Below are positions 23,181 to 35,436 of a stretch of DNA of 64,000 nucleotides, piece after piece; the stretch's first letter is position 1, and each line of letters begins with the position of its first letter. The stretch comes from Prunus persica. Taxonomy: Eukaryota; Streptophyta; Magnoliopsida; Rosales; Rosaceae. The stretch is from positions 21,692,442-21,756,441 of the forward strand of contig NC_034016.1 of NCBI RefSeq assembly GCF_000346465.2, given 5' to 3'. Made by a program: the position numbers and the translations under genes. The notes under the pieces are model-generated. The model had not been told where the DNA came from. It made no database searches and worked only from the letters and a program-made list of their open reading frames with translations.

Positions 23181-23480
23181 ATGAGGCAGATAATGGCAGC
23201 GATATTGCATCACATGTACTTGTTTGCTTCCTGTCACTTAGCTTCTTGCTTACTTGTGTTAATGCCGCAGGCGAACCAAATGGCTTGACCATGGAACTCA
23301 TCCCCGTTGACTCGCCGGTATCACCTCTCTATCCCGGCAATATTTCATATGATGAAGAAATCCAAAGACTCATAGACCGATCCAGTGCCCGAGCTCCATA
23401 CCTGCATGCTACCTTGGCATCCCTCGGCAACAATAATGTGTCACAAACTATAATCAACCCTCTTGATATTCGTCCGAAAC
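23181..23480 (+). pseudogene. Aspartic protease relic, amino end only (unit 3)
   Basis: Nearly identical to the relic at 15,151, ending at the same base pair of homology (CGTCCGAAAC). It covers the signal peptide and propeptide only. The shared breakpoint shows that the truncation happened before these units were duplicated. Confidence 0.85.
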
Positions 23481-24550
23481 ACAAGAGAGGGGCCTTGCTT
23501 AGTAACTAAAGGGTAACCATTATTAAGTGTGAATAAATTGCCCGGCACATTGAGATTTGCAGTTATAAATGAAGTCTTAGTCATCCTCTGTTCTGTACTG
23601 GATGTTGAAAGAGCCAGCGAGCACCACTCGCTCACAACGATGCTACTTAAATGGAAAAGGCAGAAATGTGAAGCAATTATCATCGATTAATTATGCCTTC
23701 CTTTCTATGACCTGGCAAGCTTAGCTTTGTACCAATTTATTTTCTTTTTCCCATTTATTTTTGCTTCAACTTTTATGAGCGGCCATGCCTGCTATGCTTG
23801 TACACTTGTTTAGGTTCCTAATTTCGTGTTCAGTTATGGGCATTGGGCATACTTTATATGATATCCCCTTCATTCTTCTCTTCTGTGGTCAAGTTAATTT
23901 TCAAATATGCATGTATGTGTGTGTGTGTGTATAACTACACTTTTCTTACACTTTTCGCTTATGGGGTTGGTATTTCTTGATTTTCTTTGTAATCTAGTGC
24001 ATATGCAGTGGCCCTGGAGCAAGCTGAAATTGCAACAGAAGGGGGCCTATTGCATAGAAGAAAGTGTATATCTTTCTGTTTCTCATCTTTTTAGTTTGTT
24101 ATGAAATGCAAATTTTTTATTATTTATTATTTCTTTTGTGGAGAAAATACTCCAATTAGTTTAATTACTAGAACTATACTTGTTGGTTTTAGCAAGCAAA
24201 TTTGAGTTGAAATTTGTTATCGGACATTGCAAAAGTCTTTATAAGTACGTCTTGGCCATTTTACTAGATTGGTTTGAATTGAGCCACATGGTGGAGCACG
24301 CGTGAACTCGACCTTCTGTTGACTTGGACTGATCGGATTTAAATTAATTTTTGCCCAAACAAAACCTAACTTTAATAATATATTATCAATCAAATTATCT
24401 TCTAAGAATTGCAATAGTTTGGTTTGTTTAAGACAAAGAGAAGAGGAAAATGTAGGTGACTTTCATAAGTTGGTGGGTCTACACTACACATAGCAAGCCA
24501 ACTTTGTTTGAGCAGGAATCTGAATATTACTTGCAAGTTTTATGATATAA
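23481..24550 (+). repeat. Protease-array unit 3, 5' spacer
   Basis: Copy of 15,451-16,510, with only scattered differences (for example CTGGAGCAAGC for CTGGAATAAGC). Non-coding. Confidence 0.85.
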
Positions 24551-24902
24551 CTTGAAATTCAAATCTGTTAATTAGTGTAGAGGACAAAAACAAATTCCAT
24601 TTGTCATTGAGTAAACATACATGCATTCTCCAAATACATTTATTTATTTATATGCATCAATTTAGTACAGAAATGAAAGGACGAACCTTTTTTTAGTAAA
24701 TTTGCTTATGTGGTAACGGCTCATAGGGAAATTGTTTTTATTTTTATTTAATTTTTTATAGGGAAATTTAAGGTAAATAAGCTGCTCATATAGAAAAGTA
24801 TTATATATACATAGAAGGGTTTAATCATATAGACAACAAATATATTACCATACTGGGCTAAATTTAATTCCCCAGCTAAGGCCATAGATATCACGTACGT
24901 AC

Positions 24903-24909
24903 TATAAAA
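24903..24909 (+). promoter_or_regulatory. TATA box of protease gene 3
   Basis: TATAAAA, 42 bp before the start codon at 24945, as in genes 1 and 2. Confidence 0.7.
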
Positions 24910-24944
24910 AGCAGCAAGCACTATGAGGATTGCAACAACTAGCT

Positions 24945-26469
24945 ATGAGGCAGATAATGGCAGCAATAATATTGCAATGCATCCTATCACTCGGCTTCTT
25001 CCTTGCTTGCGTTTGCGTTAATGCCGCAGGGAAACCAAATGGCTTGACCATGGAACTCATCCATGTGGACTCGCCGGCATCACCTCTCTATCCGGGCAAT
25101 ATTTCTTATGAAGAAGAAATCCAAAGACTCACAGACCGATCCATTGCCCGAGCTCAACACCTTCATTACACCTTGGCATCCCTCGGTAACAATAATGTGT
25201 CACAAACTATAATCAACCCTCTTGACATTCGTCCGAAACTCGAATTTTACCCTTACGGCTCTTACCTTGTACAAGTTGGGATTGGGACTTTTGATGCAAC
25301 TTTCCCGGCAAGGTCATTCAATACATACTACTTGTACACCGACACTGGAAGCATCCTCACATGGGTGCTGTGCGAGGATTGTCTCAAGCCTGGAAACCAA
25401 TGCTTTCAAACCAAAGAACCCCCTTTCCCTAACAGCAAGTCCAAATCTTATGTTGCTCTCTGTTGCAATCAAAACCCGTTTTGCAAGACAGGCCAATGCA
25501 CCGGTCCTTACTGCTCCCAGCACGATGAGTACATGGACGGCACCGTTGTCAATTCTATTCTTTCAGGCATGAATATCTTAATCTTTTTAGTATTAATTCT
25601 CGAAAAATATCGCAACTAACTAATAAATGACAACTGGTTGCTTTGCATGCGCAGCTGAAAATTTCAACTTTTTGTCAAGCAGTGGGCAGCCACTGATGAT
25701 TCCAGGCGTAGTGTTTGGTTGTGCTTATGACGTCAGGAAAATCAGTTTTGGAAGACGGGAAGAGTTCAAGGTTGCAGGACTATTGGGTTTGGGATATGCT
25801 TCGATTTCCTTTCCACTGCAACAATCCTATCAAACTGGTAAAGTATTCTCAATGTGCCTAACACGCCAAAGAGAGATCCAAACATATCTCAGATTTGGTA
25901 AGGACGTCCCCACACCACCAGGTGGTCTGCGTGTCACCAAATTAGTGTTCTTCAAAGACGTACCATATTACTACGTCAATCTGTTGGCCATAAGTGTGCA
26001 TGGACAAAAGCTTCTCATAGACCCAAATGTGTTTGCTGTACGAAATCAGGGCACAAGTGGCGGCTGCTTCATGGACAATGGTACCTCATTTACTTTTCTC
26101 ATCAGGCCTGCTTTTAATGCTGTGGTTCAGTTTCTGGAGATGTATTTCATGCGCTTTCCTCACCTTATTAAGGGTGGTAGGCCTCTTGGGCCCCCTTTTG
26201 AACTTTGCTACAAATGGATGACGCCGCTGCCACCTCTGCCTACTTTGACATTTCACTTTGAAAATGCTGACCTTGTGATCAACCCAGAGGACTTATTCAT
26301 AAAGGTGAATGCTGATCAGCAGGGGAACGATCTCTTTTGTTTGGCCTTCATCGCCAACGATGCTCGTACTATTCTTGGATCAATGCACCAATCCAATTAC
26401 TTATTCATATATGATCTTAACCAGAAGCTGTTGAAGTTTGCTCCTGAGGATTGTTCTAAGAATTCTTGA
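24945..26469 (+). CDS. A1B aspartic protease, array gene 3
   Basis: Exons 24945-25566 and 25655-26469 encode 478 residues with the same signal peptide, propeptide, Cys-rich first half and GC-AG intron as genes 1 and 2. Asp133 is in YTDTGS; Asp348 is in CFMDNGTS, a variant of the CIMDNGSS of the other two. Other substitutions lie mostly in exon 2 (AYDVRKISFGRREEFK, LIKGGRPLG, ADQQGNDLFC). No stops or frameshifts are present, so it is likely functional or only recently silenced. Function as for gene 1. Confidence 0.85.
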
Positions 26470-27239
26470 TCACCTCAAGCTTGATAGATCATGTAATCTC
26501 TCTTTCATTTTCATTCCATCCATGTGCTCTTTTTTTGTTCAAAATAATTAGTTCTTTTGCAACCTTATAGATTTTTAAAAATGTTTTAATCACCTCAAGC
26601 TTGATATGATTCACACTACCACCACCATGTCATGACTATCATTGCCACTCGCCACCATGTCACCACCACCACAACTAACTTGTCATGGCCAATTACTCCC
26701 ACCACCATTGTCGCCACAAACAATCAACCTAAATCTAATGTATTGATAGGCACAGTAAAAATTGTGCGAGAAATGAATCACAAAACACCATAACACAATA
26801 TCAATAGGCACAATAAAGACTAATATACCTACTACTAAAATTATTTACTTATAGTTTCAAGTATGGAAATTGACATTAAGTATCACAAAAAATGATAGGT
26901 AAATTATTATCCATAAAAAGAGATAAGTTATTATTCATAAAAGATAATAGGTATATTATTATCCATAAAATAATAGGTACAATAGAAAATTAATAGGTAT
27001 ATTATCATTCATGAAAGAGAAACAAATAGATATGTTGATTTAGAAAAGAAAAAAAATCATGAAATAGATAAATTATTATTCAAAAAATTTAAAAATCAAG
27101 TAACCAATAAATCAAATGTTAAAATAAAGATTAGTTGTGTTAAAATATTAGGAGATAACACATAGAAATCATAGGTAAAAACATGAATTTTTTCTATTTT
27201 AATGCCAAAAAAAGAAGATAAAAACTTACTGACAAATCA
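26470..27239 (+). repeat. Protease-array unit 3, 3' flank (left part)
   Basis: Copy of 13,563-14,441, cut at CAACTTT by the Copia insertion; the rest of the flank resumes at 32,029. Confidence 0.8.
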
Positions 27240-27294
27240 ACTTTTGTTGTAAATGCATGAGTTGGTGGATGACCACCATACCTCTTAATATTCC

Positions 27295-28788
27295 TGTTTG
27301 GGCCCAAATTCGGCACGCCCAAGACCAGAAGGCAGGCCCATTATAAAATTGCCTGCCCAGCCCAGAGATTTGAGAAAAAAATAAAATCCAAACAGTTTGG
27401 GCTTCACACCAAAAACGTTGGAAATAAAGCCTCAGCCCAAAGAAAGCCCAGATGTGGAAACTTTCGAAGACACACCCACGTGATTGCCTCAGCTTTGGAA
27501 AAGTCAGCAATATCAACTAAAATTTAAAAATGTGAGAGGGACGTCTCTGAAACACTGCTAATTGAAGATCAAAAACCCATCTGTGTTCAAGATTTTGCTC
27601 CAAATCAATACACCATCTCCCAAGAAATTCACGGATCACGCTTTCTAAATTAGAACGGGAAACAGGGAACCACTCAGAAAATACAAAAGAAAAAGAGCCA
27701 AAACCGCCATAAAAAGCCCACACAGACGGTGGCGTTGGTTGAATTAGAAAGCTGCCACCCAGAAAATCAGGGAAGGGACTGTTTTTAGGAGGTGACTGCT
27801 CAGAACCTATCTAAAAAACCCTTCTTACTTTACATTATAAGAGATCTTTTTGCCGCCCATTGTTTAAAAGATTAAAAATGACCTCCTTAGGAGGATCTCT
27901 TATAAAAGCGAAAGAAGGCAAAGAAACAGGACACTCAATTCATCAATCAATAAAAAAAAAAACAAATAAGAAAAAGTTCACTTGGATCCCAAGAGAAAAA
28001 AACAGCTTTAGATCAGAATCCCAAAGTTCAGACTTAGAAAATAAGTCTTCTGAAAACGAGATCCTTCTCGTTACAAATTTGGTTCAGCAAAGCCAAGACA
28101 AACATAGTTTGAGTTTTTACCAATATGAAAACCTCAACAAATTTTACAGCATAGTTCCAGCTTGCTAAATCCTCGAGAATAGCCACTTCTGTCCCTTCAA
28201 ACTGAAGAATTCCTGCAGTTCTGCCCGCTCAAAAGTCTCCTAAGGCTTGAAGTAGATTGAAGCTCTGCCAAAATTGAACTTTGGTATCGATTTACAGCTG
28301 AAGCCAAGCAGCCAAAGTTGTTAACAGCACAGTCCAGCACAGACATACCCAATCCAGCCCGGATCAGAAGTTTCTACCTAGGCAGAAATGGGATTCCAGC
28401 CATCTTCTTGTCTTTCTAGGGTTGATTTCTCCCTTCTTAATTTTGTAAAAGGCAGTTCTGCCTGAAACAGTATTTTATTATTATCTATTCTGGTCAGAAC
28501 AACCATTTGATACTGAGATAGATTATGAAAGTCCTCACCAGTCTGAGGCAAGAAAAGAACTTACTTGGGAGATATTCCTCACCCAAATTCACAATCCTTT
28601 GTTTTAGAAGTCAGTAACTTGAGGCGCAAGTTATCCAATCTAAAAATAAGTCTGCTAGAATTTACTTTGCTAACAGTGGCACGCTCGCACACCAAAGAAA
28701 GCTGACTTGTCGACCAACAAGTGGTCTCCAAGCCAGTGGGGAACTTCGCCCTTCCACCTCAGGAGTAAAACACGAAAACGGGTGAACA
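27295..28788 (+). mobile_element. Solo LTR inside the Copia 5' LTR
   Basis: A 1,494-bp insert starting TGTTTGGGCCC and ending GGGTGAACA, flanked by the perfect 5-bp duplication ATTCC (27290-27294 and 28789-28793). Comparison with the 3' LTR gives the exact empty site. It has a TATA-like TATAAGAG region near 27,835. An open frame at 27,860-28,168 is Lys-rich and unrecognised; I do not call it a gene. The superfamily is not determined. Confidence 0.88.
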
Positions 28789-29003
28789 ATTCCACCGTTG
28801 GATTTTATGTAACCTATACACTAAGTATTTGTAATTAGTACTTGTAACCTATAGGTATATTGTAAATGATGGTATTCAATCTTCTATCTTGTAAGCCTAT
28901 AAATATGTGGTTCTACCAAAGATTAAGGAAGGAATAAACATGGTGAAGCTTTATCTTTAGCATATCACTTCTCTCTACATTTTCTCCCTCTAGTTTTATA
29001 ACA

Positions 29004-31763
29004 CGTTATCAGCACGACATTACTCTTGGTATGTTTTCTTTCTCTGAATTTTTTTTCTTCTTATATGAGCTAGAGTCATCACATGATATAGAGTTTCTTT
29101 GTACTCACCATCAGACTTCATCATGCTTGTTTAAAAAAAAAATTCTTATTCTTATTACACATGAATATAATGCCATGTTTTTGTTTTTATTTGTTTGTTT
29201 ATTTAATTTTAAGTATGATCTTAATTATTATGATGAGTTTGAATTATACAAAAGATTATGGGCCCGAAGTTCCGTGATCCTCATCATATAACTAGATTAG
29301 GATATAGAGTCCTTTTGATTGAATCAGAACCTGAAGTTCTTTGATTCCAAATAATTGAGGGCGTGAAGTTCCGCGAATTTAAAGAGCACATAAGGACATA
29401 AAACTCCTCGATTTTGTATTAATCAAAATCAGAATTCCATGAGGCCTACATATGTCAAGAACTTGAACTAGAAGTTTCGAGTGCATATACATCGATTTGA
29501 GTATGAAGTTCAAAGCACAACTATTAATTCAATTTATTTAGATCTACGTATTCGTACCTGAAGTTTCGAATATATATTGATATGAACCTGAAGTTCATAG
29601 TTTTTCATGGATCTTAATACTATATATGAACTTGAAGTCCATTACTTATTTGTGCCTATATGAACCTGAATTGGTTGGAAATCCAATTCTTAAACTTGTA
29701 GTTTTATCTACATATTGAATCCACATTAATATTGGATTATCTTGGAATTTCATAATCTTTAATTGATTTATTTTATTCCTTGTTTATACCACTTTACTTA
29801 TTTTATTATATTTTATTTTATTTATGTTAGGTTATTAATTAATTTCGTTTTACAATGGTAATGTTTTGTATTACCGCCCCAATATTGATAGTCAGAGGCG
29901 TCTATTAGAGAAACTTCCTACTTTCTTTTGTGGGTAGGAAGTTTATGATGTTATGAACCAAAAGTTCTTGAGGCCCCAATATTACACAACTATTATAGTT
30001 GAAGATTATGATGTCATGAACTAGAAGTTCATTGACCGAATAACTTTTATGTTGTGACATGACTATCTTGGCAATCCATGTCCCACAATGATGCATAAGA
30101 TTTTTATAAATTTTGTAAGGACATCGTTTAAAGACTCAAATTATTGTCTTGTCCAACAATATCATTACAAAGAACGCTCACAAATAAAAGCTGTCATAAG
30201 ATCATCTCAGTCAAAAATTGACTTTGAGCCATCTTTCCTGAAATAATTCAAGGGGATATTTGTGAGCCTATACAACATCTAATTATGGATCACTTCACCA
30301 GTTTTACTGAATGTGCCTACTAAAATGGTCACATATTTGACAACGACTGTGAGTTTATTTTCCTACATTTTGAGACAATTTTCCCGCCGTTAGGGGGAGA
30401 AATGACAATTCCTGAAGAACGTCGCGAAATAGTGTTGAATCAATCCGCTTTTGTCTCATCAAGATAATGCATATATAAGTTGTACATATGCTAACATGGA
30501 TTGATATTCTCGTATTACAATCCATTAACATGGTGACTATATATATAATGCGCTGCCTGAAGCATGTCAGAAATATAGGTTCTAAAGACTTAACTCCTCA
30601 GAAATGGAGATTATTTGAAAAATTCAAGCCCTATAAAAAATAACGCTCTATAGGAGGTTATGATCCACATATTCTAAATAATTCATTGTAAAAGAGATGT
30701 TTGTCCCATAAGTGACAACATAAGCCCCTGAAGAGGCATTGGTACCCCAAAGCAATGAGATGATTATAAATTATGCATGTGCATGCACATAAGAATTGTG
30801 GGATCACAAATTGATGATACATTTGGTTTATTAGTAGCTACTACAATCATCAAGGGCTATGATTATATTAAATCACATTTCATGAATGTCGACAAGTTAA
30901 GTGATTGGCCAAAAATGGAAATAGGCAATTTCATTTATCACTAAATAAGAAGAGTTGGATATTGAACCTATAACTCAAACACCAAATTACAAATGTTCAG
31001 TATGAAGGTTACGAATTGGTGTTTATGAAGTGAAATAAGATCACTAATATGACATAAGGTTTTCTGGGAGAGACATGTGATTTTAGTCTCCAATCTCATC
31101 GTAAATGCATCCACATTTCTATAAGTGCGGTTGTTACTTTAACGCAAAACTTATAGTATGTGTTAAATGCATATTTATTAAGACTATATGGTACATGGAA
31201 ATCCTCAAAGCTCATGAAATATTTGAGATATATCGGATGAAGCAACCTCTTGAAGGATATAAAGTACCACAATATTCTTAATTAAGAGTTAACACTAAGA
31301 GTTTGAGTATTTTGAATTCAAATTTGATATTGTTGTAACATATTCTAACTACTAAATTAGTTGTTGATACTCCTAAAGATTTCAATCATTTGAAAAGTGA
31401 AAAGCAGGTTGAATAGTGTGATAGATGATCATGTATGAAGACAATGTTGCTTGTATTGCTCAAATCAGAGAAGGAGAGATATTAATCAGGGGGAGATATC
31501 AATCAGGGGGAGCATCCCAATTCTACTACATTCAAGGCAGATGTGCGTTGTACTCTTTTTCCCTTCGACTAGGTTTTTGTCCCACTGGGTTTTTCCTAGC
31601 AAGGTTTTAACGAGGCAATATAAGCTCATCCAACACCATATCAATGATTCAGAAGAAAGTTTCATTCTTTTTCCCTTCGCTTTGGTTTTGTCCCACTGGG
31701 TTTTCCAAGCAAGGTTTTTAATGAGGAAACAATGTTATTGTATGGTGGACATCCAAGGGGGAG
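29004..31763 (+). pseudogene. Degenerate Copia polyprotein region
   Basis: Short readable pieces of a Copia polyprotein occur in the expected order: IIQGDICEPIQ (30,250 region, start of integrase), FPPLGGEMTIPEERREIV (30,385 region), and MYEDNVACIAQIREG (31,425 region, reverse transcriptase/RNase H end). Stops, frameshifts and large deletions separate them. The 3' segment with CCCACTGGGTTTT, then GGTTTTAACGAGGC, is typical of the region before the purine tract in Copia elements. Confidence 0.78.
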
Positions 31764-32170
31764 TGTTGTAAATGCATGAGTTGGTGGATGACCACCATAC
31801 CTCTTAATATTCCACCGTTGGATTTTATGTAACCTATGCACTAAGTATTTGTAATTAGTACTTGTAACCTATAGGTATATTGTAAATGATGGTATTCAAT
31901 CTTCTATCTTGTAAGCCTATAAATAGGTGGTTCTACCAAAGATTAAGGAAGGAATAAACATGGTGAAGCTTTATCTTTAGCATATCACTTTTCTCTACAT
32001 GTTCTCCCTCTAGTTTTATAACAACTTTATGCTAATCACCATTTGAAATTTAAAAATTTAATGAAATGGATAGACACGTATGGCAATTGAATTGTATATA
32101 TAAACAAAATATGCTGAAAATAAACTCAACACAATAAATGGAGACAACTCTCCTTAAATATCACATGAAC

Positions 32171-32333
32171 GGTTTGATTATTGTGTCTTGTGTCACATTT
32201 ACAGAGAGACGAATGGGGTGGCTAACTGTCTCGCCAAATGGAGTTACAACATGGACTTGAGTCTATATACTTTTGATCATGTGCCTACTTGGGTGGGATC
32301 CTTTCTAATGGATGATTTGTTAAGGGTGCCCAG
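32171..32333 (+). mobile_element. LINE RNase H fragment (unit 3)
   Basis: Same truncated LINE piece as at 19343-19504, with the same deletion joint after GGGTGCCCA. It is separated from unit 3 proper by the Copia insertion. Confidence 0.8.
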
Positions 32334-32846
32334 TTCTCCAATTCAATATAGTTTCAAAACAATCCCGCCATGATCCATATGTGCAGGCTGCAATATATTG
32401 ATATACTCTTTCCAATTAATTACAACACTCATTCTATCAATAAGTCAATTAGTGAGTAATACTATGACATTCACGCAGACAGAAGAAAAAAAAAGGGGGG
32501 GGACCAAATTCAGAGTCCAGCAAGATGAAAATGAAAACCCACTTCTTGTGAGCATCGACAGGAAGAACCATCGCGCCTGCACCCGAGGATTGTAGTTGTG
32601 TTGTGAATACTTTCCCTCATCATTGTCATTGCACATGCATGCATGAGACAATTTAGTACAGAAAATTAAAGAACGAGCCCCTGGGGAAATTGAAGGTAAA
32701 GAAGCTGCTCATATGGAAAAGTATTAGAAGAGCTTAACAGACCAACAAATATATGCAGGCTACCATTACCATACTGGGCTAAATTTAATTCCCCAACGAA
32801 GGCCATACTATAAAAGCAGCAAGCACTTTGAGGAATTGTGAAAAAC
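32334..32846. other. Array unit 3 tail and pseudogene promoter
   Basis: Matches 19,505-19,826 and 22,972-23,180, without the hAT-like element; the empty site is at 32,632-32,650. A TATAAAAGCAG box near 32,810 precedes the pseudogene. No gene. Confidence 0.7.
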
Positions 32847-34464
32847 ATGAGGCAGATAATGGCAGCGATATTGCATCACATGTACTTTTTTGCTTCCTAT
32901 CACTTAGCTTCTTGCTTGCTTGTGTTAATGCCGCAGGCAAACCAAATGGCTTGACCATGGAACTCATCCCCGTTGACTCGCCGGTATCACCTCTCTATCC
33001 CGGCAATATTTCTTATGAAGAAGAAATCCAAAGACTCATAGATCGATCCAATGCCCGAGCTCAATACCTGCATGCTACCCTGGCATCCCTCGGCAACAAT
33101 AATGTGTAACAAACTATAATCAACCCCCTTGATATTGTCCGAATCTCGAATTTTACCCTCTCGGCAATTACCTTGTACAAGTTGGCATCGGGGCATTTGA
33201 TGCAACTTTCCCTGCAAGGCCGTTCAAAACATACTATTTGTACGTCGATACTGGAAGCAGCCTCTTATGGGTGCTGTGTGAGGACTGTAAAAAGCCTGGA
33301 AACCAATGCTTTCAAACCAGGGAACCCCCTTTCCCTAACAGCCAGTCCAAATCTTATATCCCTCTCTGTTGCAATCAGCACCCCTTTTGCAAGCCAAACG
33401 TTTGCGTCGGTGCTTACTGCTCCCAGCACGTTGAGTACATGGGTGGCCCTGCTGTCCATTCCATTCTTTCAGGCATGATCATTTATTCAAAAAAACATTC
33501 CTATATATATATATATATTAGTATATTAGATTTATTAAGGGCACCAATCACTGCTCCAATTATTGCAACTAATGTGACACATAACATGACAGTCGCTCAT
33601 CGATGAAAATTCGATATTGATATAACTTGTGATTTGGTTGCAGTTGAAAATTTCAACTTGTTGTCAAGCGGTGGGCAGCTGCAGCCGGTTCCAGGCGTAG
33701 TGTTTGGTTGTGCTTATGACACCAGGAGAATGACTTTTGGTAGGCAGGAAGACTTCAAGATTGCAGGACTATTGGTTTGGGATATGGTCCCAGTTCCCTT
33801 CCACTGCAACAAAACTATCTTAGTGGTGGAGTATTCTCACACTGCCTAACACGCCGAAGTGATGTTCAAACATTTCTCAGATTTGGTACAGACATCCCCA
33901 CACCACCAGGCTTTCTGCGTGTCAAGAGATTTGTGCTTTTCAAAGAAGTACCATTCTACTACGAGAATCTGTTGGGCATAAGTGTACATGGACAGAAGCT
34001 TCTCATAGATCCGTTGGTGTTTGCTATACGAAATCAGGGCACAGCAGGAGGTTGTATCATGGACAATGGTGCCTCATTTACTTTTCTCATCACGCCTGCT
34101 TTTGAGGCTCTGGTTCAGTTTCTGGAGATGTATTTTATGCGCTATCCTCGCTTAGCTAGGGCTCCTGGTCCTCGTGCACCCTCGTTTGAACTTTGCTATA
34201 AATGGACGATGCCGCCGGCGGTTGAGGTGCAGCTGCCAACATTGACATTTCACTTTGAAAATGCTGACCTTGGGGTACAGCCATCGGAGGCATTCATAAC
34301 GGCGAAGGTTGATTCGCAGGGAAATGAGGCTGTGTTTGGCGTTCTTGCGAGACGATGAGCGTACTCTCTTGGGATCATTCCAGCAATCGAATTACAGATT
34401 CGTATATGACCTTAACAGGTAGCAGTTGAAGTTTGTTCCTGAGGATTGTGCTAATAATTCTTAA
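32847..34464 (+). pseudogene. Aspartic protease pseudogene (sister lineage)
   Basis: The homology spans the whole gene, but the coding frame is broken many times. The ATG frame (32847) is shifted against the propeptide, a TAA replaces the serine codon after ASLGNNNV, one base is missing near 33,137 (GATATTGTCC), one G is missing in GLLVWDM (about 33,775), and the last exon has a further frame break and a TAG near 34,420. The GC donor (exon end 33472) and the acceptor CAG (33643) are kept. The long piece 33,777-34,358 still reads as the catalytic second half with CIMDNGAS. It is clearly more diverged from genes 1-3 than they are from each other. Confidence 0.9.
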
Positions 34465-35436
34465 TCAGATCAAGCTTGATAGATCATGTCTCTCTTTCTA
34501 TCCATCCACATGTTCTTTTTGGTTGAAAATAATTAGTTCTCTTCAATGGCTTTGCAACTTTTTAGATTTCTTTCATGATTTAATCACCTAGTATATTTTT
34601 CTTTCTTTTGTCCGAGCTGGATCCTCTCATTTTGTAGAAGATGTTCAAGATTTTCAGAATTTACGCATCTCAGGGCAAAGATATATCCAAGCCATTTTGC
34701 AATTCAATGATTTTCAGATGACTATATGCAGCATAAAGACTGCAATTCAATGATTTCCCATGTTTTTTCTACTTTCATCTTCTATGAATGAGCATATCTG
34801 ATAAGCCCAAATGTAACTTAAAACACACGTACGCATGCACGCACAAAAAAAATACGAATACTTGAAGAAAAGTATGGATATTTAAACATGAAATTCCATC
34901 CATGGCCCATAAAATTAAACACATGTATAAAGACCACAGTAACCTAACTGAGTTCCTGTCATAACTAACTTAACACAACAGAAAAAGAGGTTAAGTTGAA
35001 CATGATGAGATGCTTTGTACATCAGAGTTATCCAAATACAAGATTTTACATTTACTTTTTCTTTCAGAAACCAGCAACCAAATGAGCCAAGCTATAATTT
35101 CAAAAGCTTCTGAATACAAGATTAATAATAAATAATTCCCTAGCAAAGCAAAAATGTCATATTTTCTCAGGACCGCATACCGATGTTTCAATGGCTCCTA
35201 GCAAAGCAAAATGTCGCAAATTCTGTCTTGAGCTATTCCTCATCTGATTGTCAAAGCTGTTGAATACTTATGCCATTATACAAAATTAAAAGCGGATGCC
35301 AAGGAAAATATATAAGAACAGGAAAGTGTGTTCATAGCCCTTGCTCCCATTCACTTCTACCCGGAAGAAGAAGAAGATGTGTGAATAGGAAGACATCAAA
35401 GTGTGCTGTAACTGTCATATTTCCTTACCATTCTCC
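34465..35436. other. Spacer and 3' end of COL gene
   Basis: No gene seen. The left part is the remaining 3' flank of the protease pseudogene; the right part should hold the 3' untranslated region of the CONSTANS-LIKE gene. Confidence 0.5.

Larger units (their letters stand above)
27245..32023 (+). mobile_element. Decayed Copia LTR retrotransposon
   Basis: The LTRs start TGTTGTAAATGC and end TTTTATAACA. The target duplication ACTTT is perfect (27240-27244 and 32024-32028), and unit 2 shows the uninterrupted site. The 5' LTR (27245-29003) is split by a solo LTR; the 3' LTR is 31764-32023 (260 bp). A primer-binding-like CGTTATCAGCACGAC follows the 5' LTR and a purine tract AAGGGGGAG precedes the 3' LTR. 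Leaving out the insert, I count four differences between the LTRs, so the insertion is young. The interior (about 2.7 kb) is too short and too broken to encode a polyprotein. Confidence 0.92.

Noticed and set aside
27860..28168. A 102-codon frame rich in Lys and Ser
   Set aside because: It lies wholly within a solo LTR delimited by a perfect target duplication and resembles no known protein.
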